Assembly (NCBI RefSeq): GCF_038443705.2
Contig: NZ_CP151767.2
Span: 744,001 to 808,000, forward strand
DNA from: Yoonia sp. SS1-5
GTDB lineage: Bacteria > Pseudomonadota > Alphaproteobacteria > Rhodobacterales > Rhodobacteraceae
DNA: 64,000 bases
Direction: 5' to 3'
The notes beneath the pieces were generated by a model. That model saw nothing but the letters and a program-made list of their open reading frames with translations. It did no database searches and was not told the origin of the DNA. Below, in pieces: positions 36,745-45,828 of the stretch. The translations under genes and the position numbers were made by a program. Every line of letters begins with the position of its first letter. Position 1 is the stretch's first letter.

Positions 36745-36760
36745 GGTCACGGGACCCTAG
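36741..36760. repeat. Palindrome beside the MITE
   Basis: CTAGGGTC-ACGG-GACCCTAG is an 8-base-arm palindrome that contains the stop of the upstream gene. Its TAGGGTCA..GGACCC order mimics the MITE terminus that follows, as if a second, degenerate copy of the end lay next to it. It might also act as a terminator stem. Confidence 0.6.
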
Positions 36761-37024
36761 GGTCAGGACCCATCAATTCCATGTCGCCAGCGCAGATTTC
36801 ACGAAATATCAGCGGTTTGGGACGCGCAGGCCATAGTTGTTCTACGGGCAAGCGGCCCGCGCCGCTAAGATGAAGTGAAGTCCGCGCCCGAAGGGTTTGG
36901 CTGATTTTGGCCGTGAGCAGCGTTACATCCCCTTGAAATAGAACCACTATTACGGCGGGGCTGCGCCTCGTCACGACCAAAATCAGTCAAACTGGCGGCG
37001 TGGAATGAATGGGTCCTGACCCTA
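36758..37024. mobile_element. MITE-like element with terminal inverted repeats
   Basis: A 267-base non-coding element. Its ends are a perfect 16-base inverted pair: TAGGGTCAGGACCCAT at 36758-36773 and its complement at 37009-37024; similarity extends to 21 of 24 bases. Both ends carry an outer TA, compatible with a 2-base target duplication. Inside, 36896-36917 and 36971-36992 form a second inverted pair (20 of 22), and GC-rich GCGGCCCGCGCCGC adds a small stem, so the right half folds into a long hairpin. No transposase is encoded. It lies between two convergent genes and supplies the TAG stop of the permease. Confidence 0.8.
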
Positions 37025-37678
37025 ATGTGATCTGAACGCCTCTGAGCGTCGTTCCAGCACCCGCGCATACCAGGTCAGCGGGAAACAGATGCAGAAAAAG
37101 ATCATGGCGACAATTCCGTAGACCTTGAAGGGCTCGAATGTGGCGTTGTTGATAACACCCGAGACGCGCACCAGTTCTTCAAAGCCGATGATAGAGGTCA
37201 CGGCAGTTGCCTTGATCAACTGCACCAGAAAGCCCACCGTCGGGGCGCGCACATAGGCAAAGGCCTGCGGCAGGATGATCAGCCGCATTTGCAGCATCCA
37301 GCGCAGCCCAAGTGCCGCACTGCCATCCCATTGCCCCTTGTCCACAGCCTCGACGCCGCCGCGCCAGATCTCGCCCAGAAACGCGCTGGCATAAAAGGTC
37401 AGCCCCAGGGCCGCGACCGTCCATGCCTCGATCCGAAACCCAAGCATGGGGAAGCCAAAGAAGATGAGAAACAGCTGCAACAACAGCGGGGTGCCCTGAA
37501 ACAGGCCGATATAGGCCGCCGCAAAGTTGCGCAGCACCTTGCGCCGCGAGATGCGCATGGACATAATGATCAGCCCCACCACACCGCCACCGATAAAGGC
37601 GACAAGCGACAATGCAATCGTCCAACGGGTCGCAAATAAAAGGTTGCGCAGGATGTCCCAATTACTGAATTCGATCAT
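37022..37678 (-). CDS. Amino-acid ABC transporter permease
   Basis: A 218-residue HisM/GlnP-type permease with five hydrophobic helices. The EAA-like loop is visible as AVDKGQWDGSAALGLRWMLQMRLIILPQA. It overlaps the other permease by four bases (ATGA). The stop TAG is the terminal triplet of the MITE inverted repeat, so the last residues (RSEAFRSH) end exactly at the element. Substrate probably a polar amino acid or related solute. No ATPase gene is adjacent in this window. Confidence 0.9.
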   Translation of the reverse strand: MIEFSNWDILRNLLFATRWTIALSLVAFIGGGVVGLIIMSMRISRRKVLRNFAAAYIGLFQGTPLLLQLFLIFFGFPMLGFRIEAWTVAALGLTFYASAFLGEIWRGGVEAVDKGQWDGSAALGLRWMLQMRLIILPQAFAYVRAPTVGFLVQLIKATAVTSIIGFEELVRVSGVINNATFEPFKVYGIVAMIFFCICFPLTWYARVLERRSEAFRSH

Positions 37679-38331
37679 GTGATACCTGCTGCCAGATAGC
37701 GCTTGCCCAAGAAGACCAGCGCGCGGCGCAATGCGATGGACATCACCAGATAAACCATTGCGATAACGAAATAGGTCTCGAACGCGCGGAAGGTACGGGC
37801 CTGCCAAAGTTCGGCCTCGTGCGTCAGTTCGCGCACAGCGATTTGCGACACAACTGCCGATTCAAGCATCATGATGATGATCTGGCTGACCAGTGCCGGG
37901 TAAATCACCACCAGCGCCTGCGGCAGGATGATCTTGAGAAAGGCAACATAGGGTCGCAGCCCCAAGGCGCGGGCCGCATCATGCTGGCCGTCAGGCACCG
38001 CATCCAGCCCCGCCCCTATCACCTCGGTCGTGTAAGCGGTCATGTTCAGGATCATCGCCAGCAGGGCCGCGGTAATCGGGTCCAGCCGCAGCCCCAACGC
38101 GGGCAATCCGAAAAAGACAAAGAACAGCTGCACCAGAAAGGGTGTGTTGCGGATCAGTTCGACATAGGCAATCACGGCCGCGCGAAGCACGCGGATCCCG
38201 CTGCGCTTTGCAGCCGCCGCGATGATGCTCAGGAACAATCCGACAATTGCGGTGATCCCGATCAGCATCAACGTGGTCGAGGCGCCGCGACCGATGGCCG
38301 CCAGCGCCTCCCAGAACATTTCTGATGTCAA
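37675..38331 (-). CDS. Amino-acid ABC transporter permease, TTG start
   Basis: A 218-residue HisQ/GlnP-type permease, about five helices, with AVPDGQHDAARALGLRPYVAFLKIILPQA as the ATPase-contact loop and ELIRNTPFLVQLFFVFFGLP typical of the family. TTG at 38331 has AAAAGGG seven bases upstream, while the in-frame ATG at 38319 has no Shine-Dalgarno, so TTG is chosen. It lies 18 bases after the binding-protein gene and overlaps the second permease. Confidence 0.9.
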   Translation of the reverse strand: MTSEMFWEALAAIGRGASTTLMLIGITAIVGLFLSIIAAAAKRSGIRVLRAAVIAYVELIRNTPFLVQLFFVFFGLPALGLRLDPITAALLAMILNMTAYTTEVIGAGLDAVPDGQHDAARALGLRPYVAFLKIILPQALVVIYPALVSQIIIMMLESAVVSQIAVRELTHEAELWQARTFRAFETYFVIAMVYLVMSIALRRALVFLGKRYLAAGIT

Positions 38332-38349
38332 GGCAGCGCCCTTTTCAGA

Positions 38350-39147
38350 TTATTCTGCTTCCAGGTTTGCAGGATCAAGCGGCGTGCTCAGCCACTTTTC
38401 GGATGAGGCGTTCAGCGCGCCCGATGACAGCATCTCTGCCACAGCCTCGTTCAGCACTGCCTTCAGCGCCTCCTCATCCTTGTTGAGCGCGACGCGCGAT
38501 GGTGAGGTCAAAAGCTGGAATTTCTGTTCGGGGGCCAATGCCTCTTGCCGGGCCAGAACCTGTGCCCCCACATCATTGCCGACAACCATCAGGTCTGCCT
38601 GCCCCGAGATAAAGGCCTGAATGACCGCACTGTAATTGTCAAAACGCCGGACTTCGGTGTCATCTGCGGCCACTTCGGTCAGCGATGTGTCCTCCAGCGT
38701 GCCGCGGTTGACCGCAACGGTCTTGCCGGCCAGATCCTCGGGTCCCTCGACGGTCATGGCCTCCGGCCCGATCACCGCGATATAATAGGGTGCATAGGCG
38801 GCGGCGTAATCAATGACCTCTGCCCGTTCGTCGCTATATCCAACGCTGAGCAGAATATCGACGCGTTTATCGTTCAAAAGCGGGATACGGTTCTGCCCCG
38901 TCACGCTTACCAGATTGGCCTCGACACCGATCTTGTCCGCGATGAAGTTTGCCACATCGACATCATAGCCCTGAATGCTCAGATCAGCGCTTGCCGACGA
39001 AAACGGCGGAAAGTCAGCAAAAATACCAACATTGATCGTACCCGCAGCCTTGATGTCATCCAGCGCGTCAGCCGATGCCGACAAGGCCCCAAGGCCCAAC
39101 ATCGCTAAAGCACCTGCACAGGCAGCTAATCGGTTCAAAGTCATCAT
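38350..39147 (-). CDS. Amino-acid ABC transporter substrate-binding protein
   Basis: A 265-residue periplasmic protein of the SBP_bac_3 family. The signal MMTLNRLAACAGALAMLGLG ends near ASADA. The mature part has GTINVGIFADFPPF, GYDVDVANFIADKIGV and VDILLSVGYSDERAEVIDYAAAY, normal for polar amino-acid binders. It is first in the order SBP-permease-permease. The ligand is not readable. ATG ATG at 39147/39144 leaves the exact start open by one codon. Confidence 0.92.
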   Translation of the reverse strand: MMTLNRLAACAGALAMLGLGALSASADALDDIKAAGTINVGIFADFPPFSSASADLSIQGYDVDVANFIADKIGVEANLVSVTGQNRIPLLNDKRVDILLSVGYSDERAEVIDYAAAYAPYYIAVIGPEAMTVEGPEDLAGKTVAVNRGTLEDTSLTEVAADDTEVRRFDNYSAVIQAFISGQADLMVVGNDVGAQVLARQEALAPEQKFQLLTSPSRVALNKDEEALKAVLNEAVAEMLSSGALNASSEKWLSTPLDPANLEAE

Positions 39148-39513
39148 TGCATCTCTCCAATTGAGGCGATCCTTATACAGGACCTGATTTTCAATATACG
39201 GGACCTTCCAAGCAGAAGCGGGCAATAGCAAGGTCCAAATGGTGGTTGAGCCGGGCGTGCCCGCGAAATGCCTAATCGCTGGGCAACCGTACCGGTCACA
39301 GAAACCAAAAACCGCTTCGAAACGGTTTGAGGGTCTTTCTGACAGCGCGAAACAAGTGTCGGACTACTTGCGCAGGGGCGGCTGTGGCCGGTGGTCGTCG
39401 GCTGTGCTACTGCGGGCACATAACCTAAGATCGCAAGGAATGCCGGTTGATATCGGATTGGTTGCGTCATACTCAATTGGGGTGGTTGGTGGCGTGTAGG
39501 TAGGACAAAGTTA
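39148..39513. promoter_or_regulatory. Divergent region with a 20-base palindrome
   Basis: No gene is supported in these 366 bases. At 39309-39328 lies AAACCG-C-TTCGAA-A-CGGTTT, symmetric around TTCGAA with one mismatched pair, a likely operator for the binding-protein gene, the lipoprotein gene, or both. No clear promoter boxes could be fixed. Confidence 0.55.
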
Positions 39514-40329
39514 ATGAAGGCGAAGGCCATTCGCGCGCGCGCGATGATGGGCACCATCTTTTTATGTGCAGGCTGTGGCGGAAGCGCGGGTGTTTCAGAC
39601 AATTCTGGTACATTGGCGGCAGCTTTTGCCGATCTTGCATCAACACAGACTGATCAGCTGCGCAGTATTTCGTTTGATGCCACGGCAAGGACGATCCAGA
39701 CACTTGATGGTGAAATAGATCGTTCTGCTGACACAGCGAGCGTCGCCGGCCAGACCGGCAGCATCAACGAAGAACGCACCGAAATCGCGATTACATCCGG
39801 CGGCGTTGTCACGCTATTGCCTGAGGATGATCGGTTTGCTGTCAGATTTACGGCTGATCCCGCAACTGGAAATCGCCTGATTGGTATTGCGGGTGCCGTG
39901 GCACCTGTCTCTGCCCTGCCAAGCGGTACAGTCACTTACAACGGCGATGCCCGGCTTTCCGTGCAAAGCGGTACCGACCTCTACACGCTTGCGGGTGACG
40001 TCACCGTCACCGGTGATTTTGGCGGCGGTTCGGTTGATACCACCATAGAAAATCTGTTTGGAACGGTGACAAACGGCATATCGAATTCGGTCGCGGTGAC
40101 GGATGTTGCAGACATCCAGATTACCGGGTCCGTGTTGAATGGATCATCCTTTTCGGGTGGTGCGCCGACGGTGACGTCTTCTGAGTTTTCAGTGGGACCC
40201 ACGGCAAGTGTCGCATTTGAAGGGGCCATTTTCGGGCCGTCCGCGACGGAAGCAGGTGGCGCGATGATCATTGATGACACCGCGGACGGCGCCGTCGTGA
40301 TATTTGGCGATTTCTTGGCCGAGCAATAG
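39514..40329 (+). CDS. TbpB-like beta-barrel lipoprotein
   Basis: A 271-residue exported protein. The N-terminus has basic residues and a short hydrophobic stretch ending LCAGC, a lipobox-like site with Cys at -3, so lipidation is probable but not certain. The C-terminal part ends with GAIFGPSATEAGGAMIIDD and AVVIFGDFLAEQ, the pattern that closes the eight-stranded barrel of transferrin-binding-protein-B-like lipoproteins (usually FxGPxAxExGG ... GxFGG). The middle is beta-rich and Ser/Thr/Gly-rich. It lies three bases before the RTX gene, suggesting one unit. Ligand unknown. Confidence 0.7.
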   Translation: MKAKAIRARAMMGTIFLCAGCGGSAGVSDNSGTLAAAFADLASTQTDQLRSISFDATARTIQTLDGEIDRSADTASVAGQTGSINEERTEIAITSGGVVTLLPEDDRFAVRFTADPATGNRLIGIAGAVAPVSALPSGTVTYNGDARLSVQSGTDLYTLAGDVTVTGDFGGGSVDTTIENLFGTVTNGISNSVAVTDVADIQITGSVLNGSSFSGGAPTVTSSEFSVGPTASVAFEGAIFGPSATEAGGAMIIDDTADGAVVIFGDFLAEQ

Positions 40330-40332
40330 CTT

Positions 40333-43300
40333 GTGCATGACCGATACATTGAAAATAGCGAGTTACATATGTCCCTAGACCACGCGCCTTTGTTTACCGG
40401 CAGGGATGATGACGTATCCACCGCCTTCTTCGATGATGGCGACGAACGTCATGTTGCACTTTTTGCCCTTCTGTTTCGGTCCGTCGATGCGGCGGCGGCG
40501 CAGTATGATTGGCATGTCGACACAACTGGCCCCGCCGACAACAATATTGATCTGGAATTTGTGCCCGCGGATGCTGACGGTGACAACGGCCAGACAGACC
40601 TGGCACGCACGCGGATTGATATCCCGGACAGTGACGATGGCGCAGCGCAAGCAGACCGGGCGCCGGCGCATGATGCAGGCGCCATCAAGAAAACCGAGGT
40701 CAATACGGACATCGCAGCAGCACCCACACCGGTTGCACCGCTACCTTCCACGGCGAAACAGGCGCCCCTGGCAGGCAGCGATCAACAGCCTGAAACCGTA
40801 CGGATCGTTCAAAGCGAATTCGCACGTGTCGCGACTGGCACCGCCGACATCGACAGGCAATTGATCGAGAGCGACGATACATCCGAATTTCTGGGAGGAA
40901 CGTTCGCAGATGAATATATCCGCGGAAACGGGGGCAACGACACGATCCTTAATGCCGGTGGCAGCGATATCCTTTCAGGCGGGGACGGACGCGATCTTGT
41001 TGTCGCGATTTCGGGAAGCAACATCATCTCCGGAGGGGATGATTTTGACTTCCTGATCGGTGGATATCAGGACGATATCATCAATGGAAATGACGGTGAT
41101 GACCTCCTTAAGGGCGATGTGTCGACCTTTCTTGCGGGGAGGGACATTCTTATCGGTGGTGCAGGCGATGACCTCATCGAAGGTGGCGGAGCCGCCGATT
41201 TGTTCGTGTTCTCAACCAATGACGGCGACGACCTGATCGCCCGGTTTTTTTATGATTTCGAGGATTCAACAAATTCGCGGATCACCGGGCCCGATTTCGT
41301 ATCGGGCATAGACAAAATACTGCTGACTGACTTCGGCTATGCGTCGCGCATCGAAGCATTGGATAACTTCACCGATGTCGATGGTTCCGCAACATTCAGT
41401 GATCAAGGAACGCAGTTTGTCATCCTGGGCGTAGCGACCGCGGATCTGGACGCAAACGATATCATCCTGGTGACATCCGCGCGAAGCGACAGCGGCACCG
41501 AAGATGTCGCGACCTCAGGGAGCCTCGCTGGGACCGGTGCCGCCGCTGCGGACCACTTTTGCCTGATTTTGGACGCCGAAAATGGTCACGTCAGCGTCGC
41601 GGCGAATGGCGATTACACATACACGCCTTTTGCCGATTTCAACGGTGTGGACCGTTTCACATATTCGTTCACCAATGCTGCCGGCACCGTGGTCTACGAG
41701 ACGGTCGAACTGACCGTCAGCCCCGAAAACGACGCCCCGCGCGATCTGACGAACACGCTGACAGCCGCTGGCGACACCCCGCTATCCGGTATGTTGTCGG
41801 CCGTTGACATCGAAGGTGACGCCCTGACGTTTTCGCTTGTCAGTGCTGCCGAGATCGGGACTGTCGTCATCAATGGCGACGGCAATTTCGCATATACGCC
41901 CGCGTCCGGTTTTCTTGGGCAGGACAGTTTCCGTTACAGTGTCAGCGATGGCAATGGTGGGACAACCATCGAAACCGTCACGGTCGATGTCAGGCTTGCC
42001 GTTGACGAAGACGACACCGTATCGGGGGATCTTGCGGCCCGCTATCCCGGTGCGACCACCCTTGCTTTTGCGCTGACGACAGGCCCTGACAACGGCGTCA
42101 TGGCAATAGATGCGGATGGCATGTTTACCTACACGCCACCTGACGATTTCAACGGTACGGACAGCTTTCGTTATAGTGTCAGTGTGGACGGTGCGGCGCC
42201 GGAAATTGTGACGATCGCCATCGAAGTTGCACCCGTAAACGATGCGCCCGTTATTTCACCTATCGCGCAGGTCGATATCACTGAAACAACCGGGACAGCG
42301 GATATTGTCGGTGATGTCAGCGCGACGTTCACGGATATTGATCTGGGTGACACAGGACACACCGCCACTGTGACCGCGGTAAGCGCGCGTGGTGATCTGG
42401 CGGGGCTTACCCTGGACGATGCCGCGCTTGCAGCAGCGCTGACGTTTGACGTCACACGCGAAACAGACGAAACGACAGGCGCCGTGGACATATCGTTTCG
42501 CGCGGCGTCAACCGCTTTTGATTATCTGGGCGCAGGTGATCAGATTACAATCAGCTACGAAATTACAATTGATGATGGCGATGGCGGCCTTGATGCGCGG
42601 GCGTTTGATGTTGTCATCACCGGCACCTTCGATCCTGTTGCGTCTGTTGACCTTGCTGACGTCGCCCTTGCCAGCGACGACACAGGCTTTGTGATCAATG
42701 GTGCTGCGCCCAACTCTGAATCCGGGCGATCCGTGAGTTCGGCAGGTGATGTCAACGGCGACGGCTTTGACGACTTGTTCATCGGTGCCACCAACGGGCA
42801 AATCGCAGGTGGTGGCTACGTCGTGTTCGGGCGGGGCAATGGCGCCCCGGTTGAACTCTCGGATATCATCAATGGTATCGGCGGCTTTGTTCTTGACGGA
42901 GACCTATTTACAGGTACCAGCTTCCCCTCTGTCAGCGATGCCGGAGATGTAAATGGCGACGGCCTCGACGACCTTATCATCGGTCTGGCGGACGCAGACC
43001 CCGGCGGTCGGGGGTCAGGCGCAAGCTATGTGGTTTTTGGCAAAACTGATACAACAGCGGTTGATTTGTCAGACATCGAAGCGGGCATCGGCGGTTTTGT
43101 TATCAACGGATCGACGGCTGGTGAGGAAGTTGGCAAAGTTGTCAGCGGTGCGGGCGATGTGAATGGCGACGGCCTGGATGATCTGTTTGTCGGAAGTGAC
43201 GAAGTAAGATTACCCGGCGGGGGCATCCTGAATGACGCTGGCGCAGGCTATGTTGTCTTTGGCAAAGCCGACGGAGCCGCAGTGGAGATTGATGATATTG

Positions 43301-44517
43301 AGGCTGGGATAGGCGGCTTTTATATCGAAGCCGCCAACAACGACGACCGACTGGGTACGTCTTTGAGTAATGCCGGCGATGTGAATGGTGATGGCTTGGA
43401 TGATCTGATCATCGGTGCCAGATTCGCCGATCCCAATGGGTCTGCTTCAGGTGCAAGCTATGTCGTGTTTGGAAAAGCAGACGGCACGACAGTCGCGCTG
43501 TCACAGGTTGTATTGGGGACAGGTGGTTTTGCGATTAATGGCATCGCCGCGGCCGACAATTCCGGTTTGTCGGTCAGCGGCGCCGGGGATGTCAACGGCG
43601 ACGGCCTGGACGATCTGATTGTCGGGGCGCCGTTTGCCGATCTGGACGATACTTTTTTTGGATCACTGAGCGGGTCAAGCTATGTCGTGTTCGGCAAGGC
43701 AGATGGCGCAGCCGTTGAATTGTCCGATATCGTGACCGGTAACGGTGGCTTTGCCTTCGAAGGAACCATTGCTCGCGAACAATTGGGCAGGTCGGTAAGC
43801 GGCGCTGGCGATGTCAATGGTGACGGGTTTGCCGACCTCATCGTTGGTTCTGGTGATACCGGCCTTGGAATAAACACGACCTTTGTCGTTTTTGGGAAGG
43901 CTGACGGTGCGGCTGTTCGGCAAGCAGACATTGAGGCCGGTATCGGCGGGTTCGTGATTACAGCTGCGCAAAGCGCTGACAACGCGGGCGTATCGGTCAG
44001 TGGTGCAGGCGATGTGAACGGCGACGGCTTCGACGACTTGATCATCGGCGCCCCCGAGGGTGACCCTGATGGAGACGATATTTTTGACCAATCGGGAACG
44101 AGTTTTGTTGTCTTCGGCGGCGACTTCACCGGTGCTGCAACCCAGATCGGCAGTGCCGGCGGTGACATAATTGTCGGTCAAGACACAGCCGAGGCATTGT
44201 TCGGCGCAGCCGGTGACGACACCATTATCGGAAACGGTGGCGGTGATCGCCTGTCCGGCGGCGCTGGGGATGACACGTTTGTCTTTTCTGATACAGGTAG
44301 CGTGGATACAATCGTCGATTTTGAGGACAGCCTCGCTGGGCAGGACCTCATTGACGTATCCGCATTTGGCTTTGCAACCGAGGCGGACGTGCTGGCCCTT
44401 GCCCAAGCGCGTGGGCCTGGCGGACGTGATGTTCTGATTCAGCTCGACACCGACAATGCGATACTGATCGAACGCTTTGATCTTGCCCTGCTGGATGCCT
44501 CCGATTTCCTGATCTAG
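40333..44517 (+). CDS. Large RTX protein with cadherin-like and FG-GAP repeats
   Basis: A 1394-residue predicted secreted or surface protein, probably exported by a type I system not seen here. Order: polar N-terminal region (1-195); RTX Ca2+-binding nonapeptides (about 198-290: GGxGxDxLxGG style); a serralysin-like stretch; three cadherin/VCBS-like modules with YTPxxxFxGxDSFRYSV (about 400-620); a further beta domain; seven FG-GAP units with DVNGDG (about 785-1270); a second RTX block (about 1276-1318) and a C-terminal RTX tail ending DASDFLI. Start GTG 40333 follows the lipoprotein stop; ATG 40369 is the alternative. No cleavable signal is seen. Confidence 0.88.
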   Translation: MHDRYIENSELHMSLDHAPLFTGRDDDVSTAFFDDGDERHVALFALLFRSVDAAAAQYDWHVDTTGPADNNIDLEFVPADADGDNGQTDLARTRIDIPDSDDGAAQADRAPAHDAGAIKKTEVNTDIAAAPTPVAPLPSTAKQAPLAGSDQQPETVRIVQSEFARVATGTADIDRQLIESDDTSEFLGGTFADEYIRGNGGNDTILNAGGSDILSGGDGRDLVVAISGSNIISGGDDFDFLIGGYQDDIINGNDGDDLLKGDVSTFLAGRDILIGGAGDDLIEGGGAADLFVFSTNDGDDLIARFFYDFEDSTNSRITGPDFVSGIDKILLTDFGYASRIEALDNFTDVDGSATFSDQGTQFVILGVATADLDANDIILVTSARSDSGTEDVATSGSLAGTGAAAADHFCLILDAENGHVSVAANGDYTYTPFADFNGVDRFTYSFTNAAGTVVYETVELTVSPENDAPRDLTNTLTAAGDTPLSGMLSAVDIEGDALTFSLVSAAEIGTVVINGDGNFAYTPASGFLGQDSFRYSVSDGNGGTTIETVTVDVRLAVDEDDTVSGDLAARYPGATTLAFALTTGPDNGVMAIDADGMFTYTPPDDFNGTDSFRYSVSVDGAAPEIVTIAIEVAPVNDAPVISPIAQVDITETTGTADIVGDVSATFTDIDLGDTGHTATVTAVSARGDLAGLTLDDAALAAALTFDVTRETDETTGAVDISFRAASTAFDYLGAGDQITISYEITIDDGDGGLDARAFDVVITGTFDPVASVDLADVALASDDTGFVINGAAPNSESGRSVSSAGDVNGDGFDDLFIGATNGQIAGGGYVVFGRGNGAPVELSDIINGIGGFVLDGDLFTGTSFPSVSDAGDVNGDGLDDLIIGLADADPGGRGSGASYVVFGKTDTTAVDLSDIEAGIGGFVINGSTAGEEVGKVVSGAGDVNGDGLDDLFVGSDEVRLPGGGILNDAGAGYVVFGKADGAAVEIDDIEAGIGGFYIEAANNDDRLGTSLSNAGDVNGDGLDDLIIGARFADPNGSASGASYVVFGKADGTTVALSQVVLGTGGFAINGIAAADNSGLSVSGAGDVNGDGLDDLIVGAPFADLDDTFFGSLSGSSYVVFGKADGAAVELSDIVTGNGGFAFEGTIAREQLGRSVSGAGDVNGDGFADLIVGSGDTGLGINTTFVVFGKADGAAVRQADIEAGIGGFVITAAQSADNAGVSVSGAGDVNGDGFDDLIIGAPEGDPDGDDIFDQSGTSFVVFGGDFTGAATQIGSAGGDIIVGQDTAEALFGAAGDDTIIGNGGGDRLSGGAGDDTFVFSDTGSVDTIVDFEDSLAGQDLIDVSAFGFATEADVLALAQARGPGGRDVLIQLDTDNAILIERFDLALLDASDFLI
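40924..41210 (+). repeat. RTX calcium-binding repeat block 1
   Basis: Inside the large RTX gene. Repeated glycine-aspartate nonapeptides such as GNGGNDTIL, GGSDILSGG, GGDGRDLV and GGAGDDLIEGG form a Ca2+-binding beta-roll. A second, shorter block occurs near the C-terminus (about 44158-44286). Confidence 0.85.
42685..44142 (+). repeat. Seven FG-GAP (integrin-alpha-like) units
   Basis: Seven units of about 62-75 residues, each starting G-F-x-I and containing SxAGDVNGDGxDDLxxG and a following YVVFGK strand. The DxNxDGxxD loop is a calcium-binding motif like those in integrin alpha chains. Seven units are the number needed for one closed seven-bladed beta-propeller, so this is probably a single adhesive domain. 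Confidence 0.85.
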
Positions 44518-44961
44518 ACCAGCGTATCGGGCGCCTTCACCTTCAGGCCTTTATCAGCTGACCGAGGTCTGCATCGCAGCCCCTGTACCGCAGCCGGTCA
44601 TCGGTCATGCGGCCCGCACCTTGGGTTAAAACGCTGTAAATCCGGTGTCGTTGGTGCCGAAATGATCCGCGCAAACGCAGCAACCCAAATACCGGCAAGC
44701 GACTTGGTTAGCACGATACCAACAGAGCGGATTTTTCATCGCCCCGGGAAAATCCGGAAATCGAACCAAGCATGCTTAGTCATGCGGAAGCCAAGGAAAC
44801 AGAACATCCGCCAGGATGCATAATTCGGCAGGGGGGACTTACTTCTTATAGCCCTCCCCGATCGTTACACAGGCATTCCCGCCCTGACGCACAGACATCT
44901 GACTGGCACCTTGGCGCCGGTCGCGCTACGTCTGTCGATGTATACAAGCAGGAGCAGCGCA
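44518..44961. other. Non-coding region before the yghU-type gene
   Basis: 444 bases without a supported gene. No strong palindrome, terminator hairpin or RNA structure was seen. The last 15 bases contain the Shine-Dalgarno for the downstream gene. Confidence 0.5.
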
Positions 44962-45828
44962 GTGACCGAATATACACCCCCCAAAGTCTGGACATGGGAC
45001 GCCGAAAATGGCGGGCAATTCGCCAATATCAACCGCCCCATTGCCGGGCCGACCCATGACAAGACCCTCCCCGTTGGCAAGCACCCCCTACAACTGCATT
45101 CACTGGCCACACCAAACGGTGTCAAGGTGACGGTCATGCTCGAAGAATTGCTGGCCGCTGGTCATGATGCCGAATACGATGCCTGGCTGATCAACATTCA
45201 GGATGGCGACCAGTTCGGCAGTGGCTTTGTCGATATCAACCCCAATTCCAAGATCCCTGCCCTGCTGGATCAGTCCAATGGCGTGCGCGTCTTTGAAAGC
45301 GGCAATATTCTGCTTTATCTGGCTGAAAAATTCGGGGCGTTTCTGCCCACCGACATCAAGGCCCGCACCGAAACCCTGAACTGGCTGTTCTGGCTGCAGG
45401 GATCCGCGCCCTATCTTGGTGGCGGCTTTGGGCATTTTTACGCATATGCGCCTGAGAAGTTCGAATACCCGATCAACCGGTTTGCCATGGAGGCCAAGCG
45501 CCAGCTTGATGTGCTTGATCGCAACCTGTCAGATCGCCGCTTTCTGGCCGGCGATGACTACACGATCGCAGATATGGCGACGGCCCCGTGGTACGGCACA
45601 TTGGTGAAGGGCCTGATCTACGATGCCGGCGAATTTCTTGACGTCAGTTCCTATAAGCACGTGAACCGATGGACGGACGAAGTTTTTGAACGCCCGGCAT
45701 TCAAACGCGGCAAAATGGTCAACAGGGCCTGGGGCGACGACAATGAACAGTTGCGCGAACGGCACGCGGCATCGGATTTCGAAACGCAGACCTGGGACAA
45801 GATCAAGCCAGCTGATAGTGAAACCTGA
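44962..45828 (+). CDS. yghU: YghU-type glutathione-dependent disulfide-bond oxidoreductase
   Basis: A 288-residue glutathione-S-transferase-fold enzyme. The N-terminal thioredoxin domain has SLATPNGVKVTVMLEELLAA and PNSKIPALLD, then VFESGNILLYLAEKFG (the GSH-binding SxxI region). The C-terminal helical domain has FLAGDDYTIADMATAPWYG. Family members reduce disulfide-containing thiols with glutathione. The start is GTG 44962 with GGAG seven bases upstream, giving the same 288 residues as the E. coli protein; upstream in-frame codons lack a site. Confidence 0.9.
   Translation: MTEYTPPKVWTWDAENGGQFANINRPIAGPTHDKTLPVGKHPLQLHSLATPNGVKVTVMLEELLAAGHDAEYDAWLINIQDGDQFGSGFVDINPNSKIPALLDQSNGVRVFESGNILLYLAEKFGAFLPTDIKARTETLNWLFWLQGSAPYLGGGFGHFYAYAPEKFEYPINRFAMEAKRQLDVLDRNLSDRRFLAGDDYTIADMATAPWYGTLVKGLIYDAGEFLDVSSYKHVNRWTDEVFERPAFKRGKMVNRAWGDDNEQLRERHAASDFETQTWDKIKPADSET

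Noticed and set aside
42685..44142. Regular repeats as a CRISPR array
   Set aside because: Units are about 200 bases, in frame and encode FG-GAP motifs; there are no short identical repeats with unique spacers.
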